A stretch of 9,488 nt of DNA from Paludibacter sp. (GTDB taxonomy: Bacteria > Bacteroidota > Bacteroidia > Bacteroidales > Paludibacteraceae): NCBI GenBank assembly GCA_028705705.1, contig JAQWCZ010000031.1, positions 3,547-13,034 of the forward strand, in the 5' to 3' direction. Shown here piece by piece: positions 1-6,827 of this stretch. Every line of letters begins with the position of its first letter. The first letter of the stretch is position 1. The position numbers and the translations under genes are program-made. Below the pieces are notes generated by a model that saw only the letters and a list, made by a program, of their open reading frames with translations, searched no databases and was not told the origin of the DNA.

Positions 1-2823
1 GTTCAAACAAGTAATTTCCTGAATTAATGGACAGTTGTCAAAATCAATAGCTGTTAGTTGTTGGTCATCACAATAGAATGATTTGATTAAACCATGAACC
101 GTAATTGTTTGAGAATTGACAGCTAGTTTATTATAATACAATATATGTTCATCGGGTTCCATAATCTTATTATTATTCAAATCAAACCATAATCTTGTAG
201 TAGTAAACCTTCCGACTGATAATTGAATGGAATCCCCTTTCGATTTGGAGGTCGTCAATGTGATGCTGTTTGGCCATGCTGGTATAAACTGCCCCAGAGC
301 CGGAGTTGCAATTGTTTTATCATCAATGGTGATAGTCGCACACACATCATGTTTTTCTCCAATAACCAAATCATCATCCATGATATCAATTGTCTCTTTT
401 ATTATGAGGGAATCCTTTCCATTTGGAGGTCCGGAATAGTCACCAAGGTCTATATTATCAACTTTTATATCATGCCAAAAATATTCCCTTGAAATTCGTA
501 GTCCCAGGCGAGCACCAAACAAAAGCCTGTTCTTTACAACCATTGATACTTCCAGTTTTCCTTTTTCTGTTTGTTTAAACTTGCAATTCGAAAATTTGGG
601 TAATAAGTAATGTTCAGATAGTTGAATTTCCAATGCTTCAGATTGAGATTTAGCGTTTAAAACGCCTCCCAGGCTAGTGACTCCAACACCAATGGAAGGC
701 TCCAGTAGCGTTTCTACTTTTGAAGATGAATAAGCATCGTAAAAATATCCGTTTAAAAAATTACTTGGATACGTATTATCTAATGTAGCTTCAAAATCGA
801 CACCACACTTCACCCTGATTCGCGAATCAACATTGGCCGTTGCTTCTAATAAACCATATACTTTAAAACCACCATATATTTTGGCACCAACTGCAGCACT
901 TCCCTGTATGTTTAACTTTCCGGAAAATTTGAATGGTTCGCTTTTGTCGTTGGGGTCTTTTTTAGCAAGGTAATTCCGATATACAAAGCCTCCGGGAACA
1001 TAGGAAAAACCGAATGGAACTTCTTGTTTATACTCCATCGTTGTAGTCAGGTTAACTTTCCCCTTTACATCCGCTACTGCATTTAGTTTCATGATGGGAA
1101 TTATCAGAATGGGCCCGACAGGGATGGGTGCAAAATGAAATTCGAGTAATGGTACTTCTTTATCATAAGTTTTCTCTGTTTCAGCAGTAAAACTGCTGGT
1201 TAAAGTTATTACAGGTGTTGCTTTAAAGTGCAGGTATTCAAGTGTTCTATCAACAATACTCATGCTCATAATGGTATTCATAGTTACCTGAATTCCGACA
1301 GTAGCCGAAAGTGCCTGCTCATCATTAAAAGTATAGGTCATTGCAGGGGATGTAAACGTGGGAGTGTACTTATCTGCAGCTGTGACCATTGATTTGTTTA
1401 TGAATGACGAAAAAGGTGAGACGGACTTCTTCGTTGGTGCAAGTATATAAGACGGAGTTGAAGAAGAATAGCCTTTCTGTTGAAGAGGAACTTTCATAGA
1501 TACAGTCGATCCTGAAATGCTGAAAGGAACTTGTGTCCCGTTGTAAGTAGTTATATCTGTGATGTAAGATGCAATATCCAGTGCCAATCCTTCTCCTTCA
1601 GAGGGTGAGCCATCAGTATTCCAGAGTGGTGATCCAATCGATAAATTCTTAAAAAGATTGGTTACCTCGTTTGTAGGTATTAAATCAATAAGTTGTCTTC
1701 CATTTGTAAGGGAAGTGATATTATTTATTTGTCCGGCATAACCATATGGGATTGTTTCATTTGATGTGTTAAGAATGATAAAACTCCCATTGTAAAAGGT
1801 AATATCTCCTGGTGCAGTAAATGAAAGCGTTTTTTTTGTTGCATTATAATTAAAGTTTGCAAATTGATTTAACTGCTCTTTACTGAATTGAAATACCCCC
1901 GGATTCAGCGTATATTCAATATTTACGGATTCATTTATGATATCACCTATCGGATACAGTTTACCTTTTACCAGTGTTTTTCCTGAAGCAGAACCTATTG
2001 TTTTGGTAGTTTTCGTCCCGTTTTCCAGTATAAAATCAATTTGAAATCCTTTGGGGTACTCACGGGCAGGAACCAGCATGTAGAATCGCTGTACAACATT
2101 AGCTGGTGCTGATATTCCATTCTTACAATCCAGTACCAATGTGTCGTTCTGAGGATTAGTACCTGTCGGGAAATAGGCATCAGCTTCGTTTTCAGTCCAT
2201 TTTACTTTAAATGGACCTGAAACTGGTTTATCTGATAAATCAGTAAATACCAGTTGCTTAATAACACTATCTTTTGTTTGATTAATATTAATTTCCAACA
2301 ATGCAAATACATTGCTGAAGGTAATTCTTTCAGCGTCAACGGCGGGCTTAGATACCATAAAATTAGCCTCTGCCGGTGGCAAAGGGAGACCTGATCCATC
2401 AACAGCATAAATCTGTACCTGAGGCATTACCAGGTTCAATTCATCACCGATGAACTGTGCATTTTTTTGATAAGGATAATAGGCTACCAATTGTCCTTTT
2501 GGTTTCGTTTTAGTGGTTGTGAAAATTGCCGTTTGTCCATCATCTGTTATTGCTGATGTTTGAGTGGAATACGGTACGTTCGATCCTTCTGTTGATCCGA
2601 ATACACCTATAGAGTCCCCATCTTTCCAAAGAATTTTCATCCGTTTATTAGTTGGATCATTGTCGTAATTAATCTTTGAACTTCCATTTGAAGCCGGAGC
2701 AGATAATTCACTTTCGATGGTGGCAATGAGTTGGTTGCTCTCAGGAACAAAAATGTCATCGGAGCATGAAACAATAAAACCCATCACAATTAAAATCGTA
2801 CTTATTAATTTTATCCGGGTCAT
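1..2823 (-). CDS. Surface lipoprotein, fimbrillin-like N-terminus with C-terminal InlJ-type leucine-rich repeats (3' end outside window)
   Basis: The frame stays open for 941 codons from the ATG at 2823 to the left edge. Residues 1-19 are a lipoprotein signal peptide ending in the lipobox IVSC, with Cys20 as the lipidated residue. The following SDDIF resembles the Ser-plus-acidic surface-export signal of Bacteroidota lipoproteins, so the protein is probably on the cell surface. Residues about 21-300 look fimbrillin-like: W66 with GDSIGVF (69-75), AYYPY (114-118), LVPAREYPKGF (250-260) and KGKLYPIG (286-293). Residues about 300-850 are beta-rich and not recognised; they include a hydrophobic Pro/Gly stretch at 562-581. 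At 878-892 an acidic loop (LWFDLNNNK, then EPDE) precedes an LRR start with QLTAIDF and cysteines 918 and 939, 21 residues apart. That order resembles Porphyromonas PG0350 (InlJ) and listerial InlJ. The likely role is adhesion or ligand binding, which is inference. How many repeats follow, and whether another C-terminal domain exists, cannot be seen. Confidence 0.88.
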   Translation of the reverse strand, partial: MTRIKLISTILIVMGFIVSCSDDIFVPESNQLIATIESELSAPASNGSSKINYDNDPTNKRMKILWKDGDSIGVFGSTEGSNVPYSTQTSAITDDGQTAIFTTTKTKPKGQLVAYYPYQKNAQFIGDELNLVMPQVQIYAVDGSGLPLPPAEANFMVSKPAVDAERITFSNVFALLEININQTKDSVIKQLVFTDLSDKPVSGPFKVKWTENEADAYFPTGTNPQNDTLVLDCKNGISAPANVVQRFYMLVPAREYPKGFQIDFILENGTKTTKTIGSASGKTLVKGKLYPIGDIINESVNIEYTLNPGVFQFSKEQLNQFANFNYNATKKTLSFTAPGDITFYNGSFIILNTSNETIPYGYAGQINNITSLTNGRQLIDLIPTNEVTNLFKNLSIGSPLWNTDGSPSEGEGLALDIASYITDITTYNGTQVPFSISGSTVSMKVPLQQKGYSSSTPSYILAPTKKSVSPFSSFINKSMVTAADKYTPTFTSPAMTYTFNDEQALSATVGIQVTMNTIMSMSIVDRTLEYLHFKATPVITLTSSFTAETEKTYDKEVPLLEFHFAPIPVGPILIIPIMKLNAVADVKGKVNLTTTMEYKQEVPFGFSYVPGGFVYRNYLAKKDPNDKSEPFKFSGKLNIQGSAAVGAKIYGGFKVYGLLEATANVDSRIRVKCGVDFEATLDNTYPSNFLNGYFYDAYSSSKVETLLEPSIGVGVTSLGGVLNAKSQSEALEIQLSEHYLLPKFSNCKFKQTEKGKLEVSMVVKNRLLFGARLGLRISREYFWHDIKVDNIDLGDYSGPPNGKDSLIIKETIDIMDDDLVIGEKHDVCATITIDDKTIATPALGQFIPAWPNSITLTTSKSKGDSIQLSVGRFTTTRLWFDLNNNKIMEPDEHILYYNKLAVNSQTITVHGLIKSFYCDDQQLTAIDFDNCPLIQEITCLN

Positions 2824-2867
2824 ATTTTTTATTATTTGAATTTGCTATGATTATATGGATATCTATT

Positions 2868-2894
2868 TAAACAATAAATTATAATAATTGTTTA
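2868..2894 (-). promoter_or_regulatory. Inverted repeat in the lipoprotein leader
   Basis: TAAACAAT (2868-2875) and ATTGTTTA (2887-2894) are perfect 8-bp arms around an 11-base AT-only spacer. The repeat lies just downstream of the inferred start of transcription. It could form an AT-rich stem-loop near the 5' end of the mRNA or be an operator. In sequence this AT-rich, some chance palindromes are expected. Confidence 0.35.
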
Positions 2895-2905
2895 CAAATG
2901 CAAAG

Positions 2906-2935
2906 CAAATATAATTGAATTATTCGGTATTCAAA
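2906..2935 (-). promoter_or_regulatory. Promoter of the surface lipoprotein gene
   Basis: Read on the minus strand, 2906-2913 is TATATTTG, an exact match to the Bacteroidota -7 consensus TAnnTTTG. TTTG at 2932-2935 lies 18 bases upstream and fits the -33 box. The predicted transcript begins near 2899, giving a leader of about 76 bases. The match is by eye and the start site is inferred. Confidence 0.6.
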
Positions 2936-3099
2936 CGTAGTTAGGTTTTTTTTTAAACATACGAAGTTGATACTTCAAAGTATATTCTTAAGGATGAAAG
3001 CAATGTTATATATCATCCTGGTTTTATTTCTAAAATCACTCTTATTTTTGCATGGAAAAAAGATGTTATACGACAAAATAAAAACCAAATTATTTTGTA

Positions 3100-3107
3100 T
3101 AAATTTG
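3100..3107 (+). promoter_or_regulatory. Candidate -7 box of the DUF5723 gene
   Basis: TAAATTTG matches TAnnTTTG and lies 27 bases before the ATG at 3135, implying a leader of about 20 bases. No clear TTG lies at the expected distance upstream. A second consensus match, TATTTTTG at 3043-3050, is an alternative. The placement supports the start at 3135 over the in-frame ATG at 2967. Confidence 0.4.
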
Positions 3108-3134
3108 TGCGTTATATTATTCAAGAATGATATT

Positions 3135-4538
3135 ATGAAAAGAATTCATACAACGATCCGGTACTTTGTATTGTTCTTTTTACTGAGTGTAGGTGTGCTT
3201 CATGCACAGCTTATCAATAATTTGTATTTTTTAGATAACTCTCCACAGCGTCATCATTATAATCCATCTTTTCAACCGTTGAATAATTTTTACTTTGGTT
3301 TTCCGGTGTTGGGAAATACCCAATCTAATTATAGTACAAATATACCAACCTTTAAAGAAATGGGATTTAACAGTGGCCATAAATTAAATATTGAAGCAGA
3401 TAAAACACAGTTTCTATCAGCTATGTCTAAACATGAAATGTATCAGATTTTTACTGAAAACCAGATTAATCTATTGGATATTGGTTTTAGACAGAACAAA
3501 AATTATTGGACTTTTTCAATAAATAACAATTTAAATGTCTTGTTTAACATGCCATACAGCACTTTTGATGTGTTTTTTACCGGATTTCAAATGACTGATG
3601 GATATTCAGCCAATTTAACAAATTCGAAACTTCACGCTTTATCGTATACTGAAACAGCCATAGGTTTCTCAAGAAGTGTAAATGAACGTTTCGGATTTGG
3701 GGTAAAAATGAAGTTATTATTTGGAAATAACTATTTTACTATTAATACCAATCAGCTTGAATTCAATTATTCAGAATATGTAACTACTGCTTTAGCTGAT
3801 ATTCATGTAACAAGAGCTTCAGCTCTTGATTTAGATGATAAATTTAATCTTATTAAACCAAAAACGTTTCTCAATTATTTTTTACCCGAAGGTTTTGGCA
3901 GTGCACTGGATTTTGGTGTACATTTCAATCCAATCTCAAATCTGACTTTATCGGCAGCAGTTACGGATTTAGGTCTGATTCGTTGGAGAAAATTAAATAC
4001 CATTGATTATCAGTTGGATTATCAATTCGATGAAGATGATGCGTCAGCATGGGAAGAAGATCATCCTGACTTTATTGAAGTACCTATGGATTCTGTGGTT
4101 GCAGATATGAAGAATAGCTTTATTGTTAATCGTAGCGAATTATCTGAAAAAAGCAATAATTTGAATCCGAAACTCAATGTTTCTGCAGAATTTGGAATTA
4201 TGAATAATTTAATGAGTTTTGGTTTATTATCTCGTAGTATGTTCAGAGAACAAAAGTTGTTACATGTATTAACTACCGCATTCAATATCCGTCCGGCAGA
4301 ATGGGTAAATCTGGCTTTATCTTATTCAATAACAAATAGTAATGGGAGTACATTTGGTTTAGGTGCAAATTTCCGTTCCGGAATTTTTAATTTCTTTTTA
4401 TCTGCTGATTACATCCCATTTCAATATGTTAAGTTAAATATTCATCAGTTTAATCCGGTTATCCCTTCCATAACTTTTCCGCTTAGCTATCATTCAGACA
4501 AATTTAATTTTGCCCTGGGATTCAATTTCGCTATTTGA
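3135..4538 (+). CDS. DUF5723-type outer-membrane beta-barrel protein
   Basis: This is a 467-residue protein. The chosen start gives a classical signal peptide: KR at residues 2-3, a hydrophobic core at 10-22, and likely cleavage after LHA (residue 24). An in-frame ATG at 2967 would add 56 residues in front of that signal and is rejected. The mature N-terminus has NNLYFLDNSPQRHHYNPSF followed by a Phe-rich segment and VLGNTQ, the pattern I associate with the DUF5723 family of Bacteroidota. The rest alternates polar and aromatic/hydrophobic residues, and the protein ends in Phe-rich strands (FNFALGFNFAI), as expected of an outer-membrane barrel. Residues about 298-318 are strongly acidic and probably form an extracellular or periplasmic loop. 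The family's function is not established to my knowledge. Base composition is very AT-rich. Its TGA directly abuts the stop of the convergent reductase gene. Confidence 0.8.
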   Translation: MKRIHTTIRYFVLFFLLSVGVLHAQLINNLYFLDNSPQRHHYNPSFQPLNNFYFGFPVLGNTQSNYSTNIPTFKEMGFNSGHKLNIEADKTQFLSAMSKHEMYQIFTENQINLLDIGFRQNKNYWTFSINNNLNVLFNMPYSTFDVFFTGFQMTDGYSANLTNSKLHALSYTETAIGFSRSVNERFGFGVKMKLLFGNNYFTINTNQLEFNYSEYVTTALADIHVTRASALDLDDKFNLIKPKTFLNYFLPEGFGSALDFGVHFNPISNLTLSAAVTDLGLIRWRKLNTIDYQLDYQFDEDDASAWEEDHPDFIEVPMDSVVADMKNSFIVNRSELSEKSNNLNPKLNVSAEFGIMNNLMSFGLLSRSMFREQKLLHVLTTAFNIRPAEWVNLALSYSITNSNGSTFGLGANFRSGIFNFFLSADYIPFQYVKLNIHQFNPVIPSITFPLSYHSDKFNFALGFNFAI

Positions 4539-6548
4539 CTACCTTTTCATCATCATCTGCATCAATCCGCCTCCATTTTTAACGTTACTGTATCCTAATT
4601 GCATCAGCATGCGTTGTGCGTAGGCCGAACGGGCGCCAGAAGCACAATAAAGCGTAATTTCGCGGTCTTTACTTCCTAACTCATCTAATCGGGATTGTAA
4701 TTCGTCCAGCGGAATGTTGATAGCATCCGGATAAGCTCCTCCGTGAAATTCGCCGGGAGTACGCACATCCACCACGAGTGGTATGTTGTTGTCGGAACTT
4801 TGTTTTTCTGTAGAAGTTTTGACTTCTTCCTGTTCGGTTTCTTTAATTTCTCCGATTTTCTTTTCTTCCAAAGGCAACAGGGGCAATTGAATGGTTTCAA
4901 AACCGACTGCCACAGCATGTCGCTGCATCGAAATATGTCCGCCGGAAATATTCCATACCTTATCAATACCAGCGCCTTTCAGCATCCTCAATGCCTGATG
5001 ACCTTTCTTGCCGGTTTCATCATAAACAATAATATTTAGTTCTTTGGGGATGGCGTGCAATTGCCCGGGCAATGCTTCTAGGGGAATATTATAGGACCCC
5101 TGGATGTTTGATTTGTCGAAGGCAAACATATCCCTGACGTCAATCACCACGGGATTGATTTGTTTGATCAGTTCGTCCAATTCGACAACGGTAACCGACG
5201 GACTGTAACTGCTCTTTCTGTTTTCAGCCGTATAAGCAGCCATGTTGATGGCATCGTTTGCGGTACCGAGTGGGGGAGAATAAGAAAAGTCCACATCGGC
5301 CAGGTCGTGGATGGTCAATCCGCCTGCCATTGCTGTTGCGATCACATCCAGTCTCCTGTCGGCGCCTTTGTAACCGGCTGTTTGTCCTCCTAAGATCGCT
5401 CCGGTTTCAGTGTTGTACACCAACATGATCGTTATGTTCTCGGCTCCCGGATAATAGGAAGTGTGGTGTTCTTTATGCACCACCACCGCATCGGCAGGCA
5501 GACCAGAAGCCCGTGCCTGTTTGAGCGATAATCCGGTGATACCGGCCACTGCTTCAAATACCCGCACGATGGAAGTCCCGATGGCTCCTTTGTACGGATG
5601 TTTTCCTCCGAGTGCATTCTCTGCGGCAATGCGCCCCTGGCGGTTAGCCGGACCGGCAAGCGGAATTCTGACTTTCTTTCCGGATACCCGGTGTTGTATT
5701 TCCACCATGTCACCGGCTGCATATATATTTTCATCGGAAGTTTGCAGGTATTCATCAACCAGCAAGCCACCGGCTTCTCCAATAGATAAACCCGCATCTT
5801 TAGCTAATTGCAAGGTCGGACGAACCCCAATCGATATGATGACCATGTCGGATTTTAACACGGTACCGTCATTCAATTTAACTGTATTGGGATTGATAGC
5901 TGTAACGCCTTTGTTGGTATGAATTTTTACTCCATACGAAAGCATTTCCTGCTGAATATATCCCGCAATTTCCGGATCCATAATGCCCATTACATGTGGC
6001 ATCATTTCCACCACATGGACTTTCATGCCCCTTTTGACTAAGGCTTCCACCATTTCCAGTCCGATGAAACCTCCTCCAATAACAACCGCGGTGGCAGGTT
6101 CTTCTTCCTCAATAAAACGGTGGATGTTATCCATATCTTCCAGTGTCCACAAGGAAAAAACGTGTTCGGCATCTGCTCCCGGTATTTCCGGCTTCACAGG
6201 GCGACCGCCCTGCGCAAGTATCAGTTTGTCGTATTCGTAAGTTTGAGTGCCTCCACTGCAAACATCCAATACCGTAATTTGCCTCTTGGCACGGTCAATG
6301 GCGGTGACCATCGTTTGCGTATGCACTTCTACATTATATTGTTCGTTGAAACTTTCCGGACTTTGTAGGATTAGTTTCGAACGGCTTTTGATGTCTCCTC
6401 CAATATAATAAGGTAAGCCACAATTGGCAAATGAAATATCCGGACCTGCCTCTAACAGGATAATTTTTGCGTTAGGCGATAACCGGCGCACTTTTGCTGC
6501 TGCCGTTGCTCCTGCGGCGACTCCACCGATGATGATTATTTTTTCCAT
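4539..6548 (-). CDS. CoA-disulfide / NADH-dependent persulfide reductase with two rhodanese domains
   Basis: This 669-residue flavoprotein should reduce CoA disulfide, or polysulfide and CoA-persulfide, with NAD(P)H in the cytoplasm. The FAD-binding start is IIIIGGVAAGATAA (4-17). SFANCGLPYYIGG (39-51) carries the single redox cysteine, Cys43, as in the CoADR family. A second Rossmann motif, VVIGGGFIGLE, is at 155-165, and YAAGD (276-280) is the second FAD motif. TSYYPGA (363-369) and FSYSPP (421-426) match the conserved active-site tyrosine regions. Rhodanese domain 1 (about 452-545) has VVIDVRD, but its active-site loop reads VYDETGKKG, with Asp510 where cysteine is expected. Rhodanese domain 2 (about 586-668) has an intact loop, LYCASGARS, with Cys635. 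A charged linker (about 559-588) joins them. CoADR-rhodanese fusions usually have one rhodanese domain and about 550-570 residues, so this is a longer form. It has its own promoter and a leader of about 165 bases. The preferred substrate cannot be told from sequence. Confidence 0.93.
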   Translation of the reverse strand: MEKIIIIGGVAAGATAAAKVRRLSPNAKIILLEAGPDISFANCGLPYYIGGDIKSRSKLILQSPESFNEQYNVEVHTQTMVTAIDRAKRQITVLDVCSGGTQTYEYDKLILAQGGRPVKPEIPGADAEHVFSLWTLEDMDNIHRFIEEEEPATAVVIGGGFIGLEMVEALVKRGMKVHVVEMMPHVMGIMDPEIAGYIQQEMLSYGVKIHTNKGVTAINPNTVKLNDGTVLKSDMVIISIGVRPTLQLAKDAGLSIGEAGGLLVDEYLQTSDENIYAAGDMVEIQHRVSGKKVRIPLAGPANRQGRIAAENALGGKHPYKGAIGTSIVRVFEAVAGITGLSLKQARASGLPADAVVVHKEHHTSYYPGAENITIMLVYNTETGAILGGQTAGYKGADRRLDVIATAMAGGLTIHDLADVDFSYSPPLGTANDAINMAAYTAENRKSSYSPSVTVVELDELIKQINPVVIDVRDMFAFDKSNIQGSYNIPLEALPGQLHAIPKELNIIVYDETGKKGHQALRMLKGAGIDKVWNISGGHISMQRHAVAVGFETIQLPLLPLEEKKIGEIKETEQEEVKTSTEKQSSDNNIPLVVDVRTPGEFHGGAYPDAINIPLDELQSRLDELGSKDREITLYCASGARSAYAQRMLMQLGYSNVKNGGGLMQMMMKR

Positions 6549-6570
6549 TTTGTTTTTTATGTCTGATGAT

Positions 6571-6608
6571 CGTCATTGGGAGGAGCGAAGCGACGTGGCA
6601 ACCTCCTC
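6571..6608. repeat. REP-like palindromic repeat unit (CATTGnGAGGAGCGAAGCGACG type)
   Basis: The stretch begins CGTCATTGGGAGGAGCGAAG and continues CGACGTGGCAACCTCCTC. From memory it is a close relative of a dispersed bacterial repeat resembling GTCATTGCGAGGAGCGAAGCG followed by ACGAAGCAATCTC, which when translated produces spurious peptides containing EERSD. GAGGAG (6580-6585) pairs with CTCCTC (6603-6608), with a small inner GC/GC hairpin. It lies wholly in the leader of the reductase gene, ending 22 bases before the start codon. No transposase is adjacent, so it would be a non-autonomous element. Copy number cannot be seen from this window. Confidence 0.7.
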
Positions 6609-6642
6609 TAAAATTGCATTTTTTTGTTAATCCCATTTATTT

Positions 6643-6662
6643 CCCCTGGTCAAAACCCGGGG
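6643..6662. promoter_or_regulatory. Hairpin in the reductase leader
   Basis: CCCC, T, GGT, CAAA, ACC, C, GGGG forms a stem of four plus three pairs with one internal mismatch and a four-base loop. It stands out in an AT-rich leader. No U-tract follows on either strand, so it does not look like an intrinsic terminator. I do not recognise a riboswitch. It could be a structural or regulatory element of the mRNA leader. Confidence 0.4.
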
Positions 6663-6721
6663 CTATTGATATGATGCTAATAATCGTTTTACGTTTTCCA
6701 CTTTTCGCTATTTTGATGCTG

Positions 6722-6752
6722 CAAAAGTAGTATAATAATCAATATAAAACAA
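6722..6752 (-). promoter_or_regulatory. Promoter of the reductase gene
   Basis: On the minus strand, 6722-6729 is TACTTTTG, an exact TAnnTTTG match. TTG at 6750-6752 lies 20 bases upstream. The inferred start near 6715 gives a leader of about 167 bases. Because it lies between the NlpC/P60 gene and the reductase gene, the reductase probably does not depend on upstream transcription. Confidence 0.6.
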
Positions 6753-6827
6753 TATATGTACATGTATTCATGTGTTAAAGTGTGTGAATGAAATTTTTAT
6801 ATATGTTTACTTGTTGAAAATGATGAT

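Larger units (their letters stand above)
2824..3134. other. Divergent intergenic region, AT-rich, no gene
   Basis: This 311-base stretch separates the minus-strand lipoprotein gene from the plus-strand DUF5723 gene. It contains a good minus-strand promoter, weaker plus-strand promoter-like boxes, an 8-bp-arm inverted repeat (2868-2894), overlapping short palindromes (2963-2983), and a run of nine T's near 2946-2954. An in-frame extension of the downstream gene begins at 2967. It reads as a Lys-rich hydrophobic segment ahead of a complete signal peptide, so I treat it as non-coding. No convincing small gene or RNA gene was found. Confidence 0.6.

Noticed and set aside
1..60. Treating the left-edge cysteine-containing peptide as a zinc-binding motif.
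   Set aside because: The 21-residue spacing and QLTAIDF pattern fit a leucine-rich repeat cysteine ladder better.
223..492. Plus-strand open frame of 89 codons near the left edge.
   Set aside because: It is antisense to the lipoprotein gene, which has a continuous 941-codon frame with coherent domains here.
2963..2983. GAAGT-N4-ACTTC and ATACTT-CA-AAGTAT overlapping palindromes as an operator.
   Set aside because: Short arms in AT-rich sequence, far from the best promoter of either flanking gene; chance is a sufficient explanation.
2991..3019. AGGATG/CATCCT stem with a 17-base loop as an RNA element.
   Set aside because: Only six pairs around a long unstructured loop, with no T-tract and no recognised RNA family.
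2967..3134. In-frame N-terminal extension of the DUF5723-type gene (ATG at 2967).
   Set aside because: It would place 56 Lys-rich hydrophobic residues before a complete signal peptide, and the promoter-like boxes at 3043 and 3100 lie inside it.
5461..5922. A 153-codon open frame on the plus strand inside the reductase gene.
   Set aside because: It lies antisense to a well-conserved flavoprotein domain and its translation shows no recognisable family; it is a by-product of G+C-rich codons.
6424..6630. Plus-strand open frame ending in a peptide containing RHWEERSDVATS.
   Set aside because: This peptide is the known spurious translation of the REP-like repeat at 6571-6608, joined to antisense of the reductase N-terminus.
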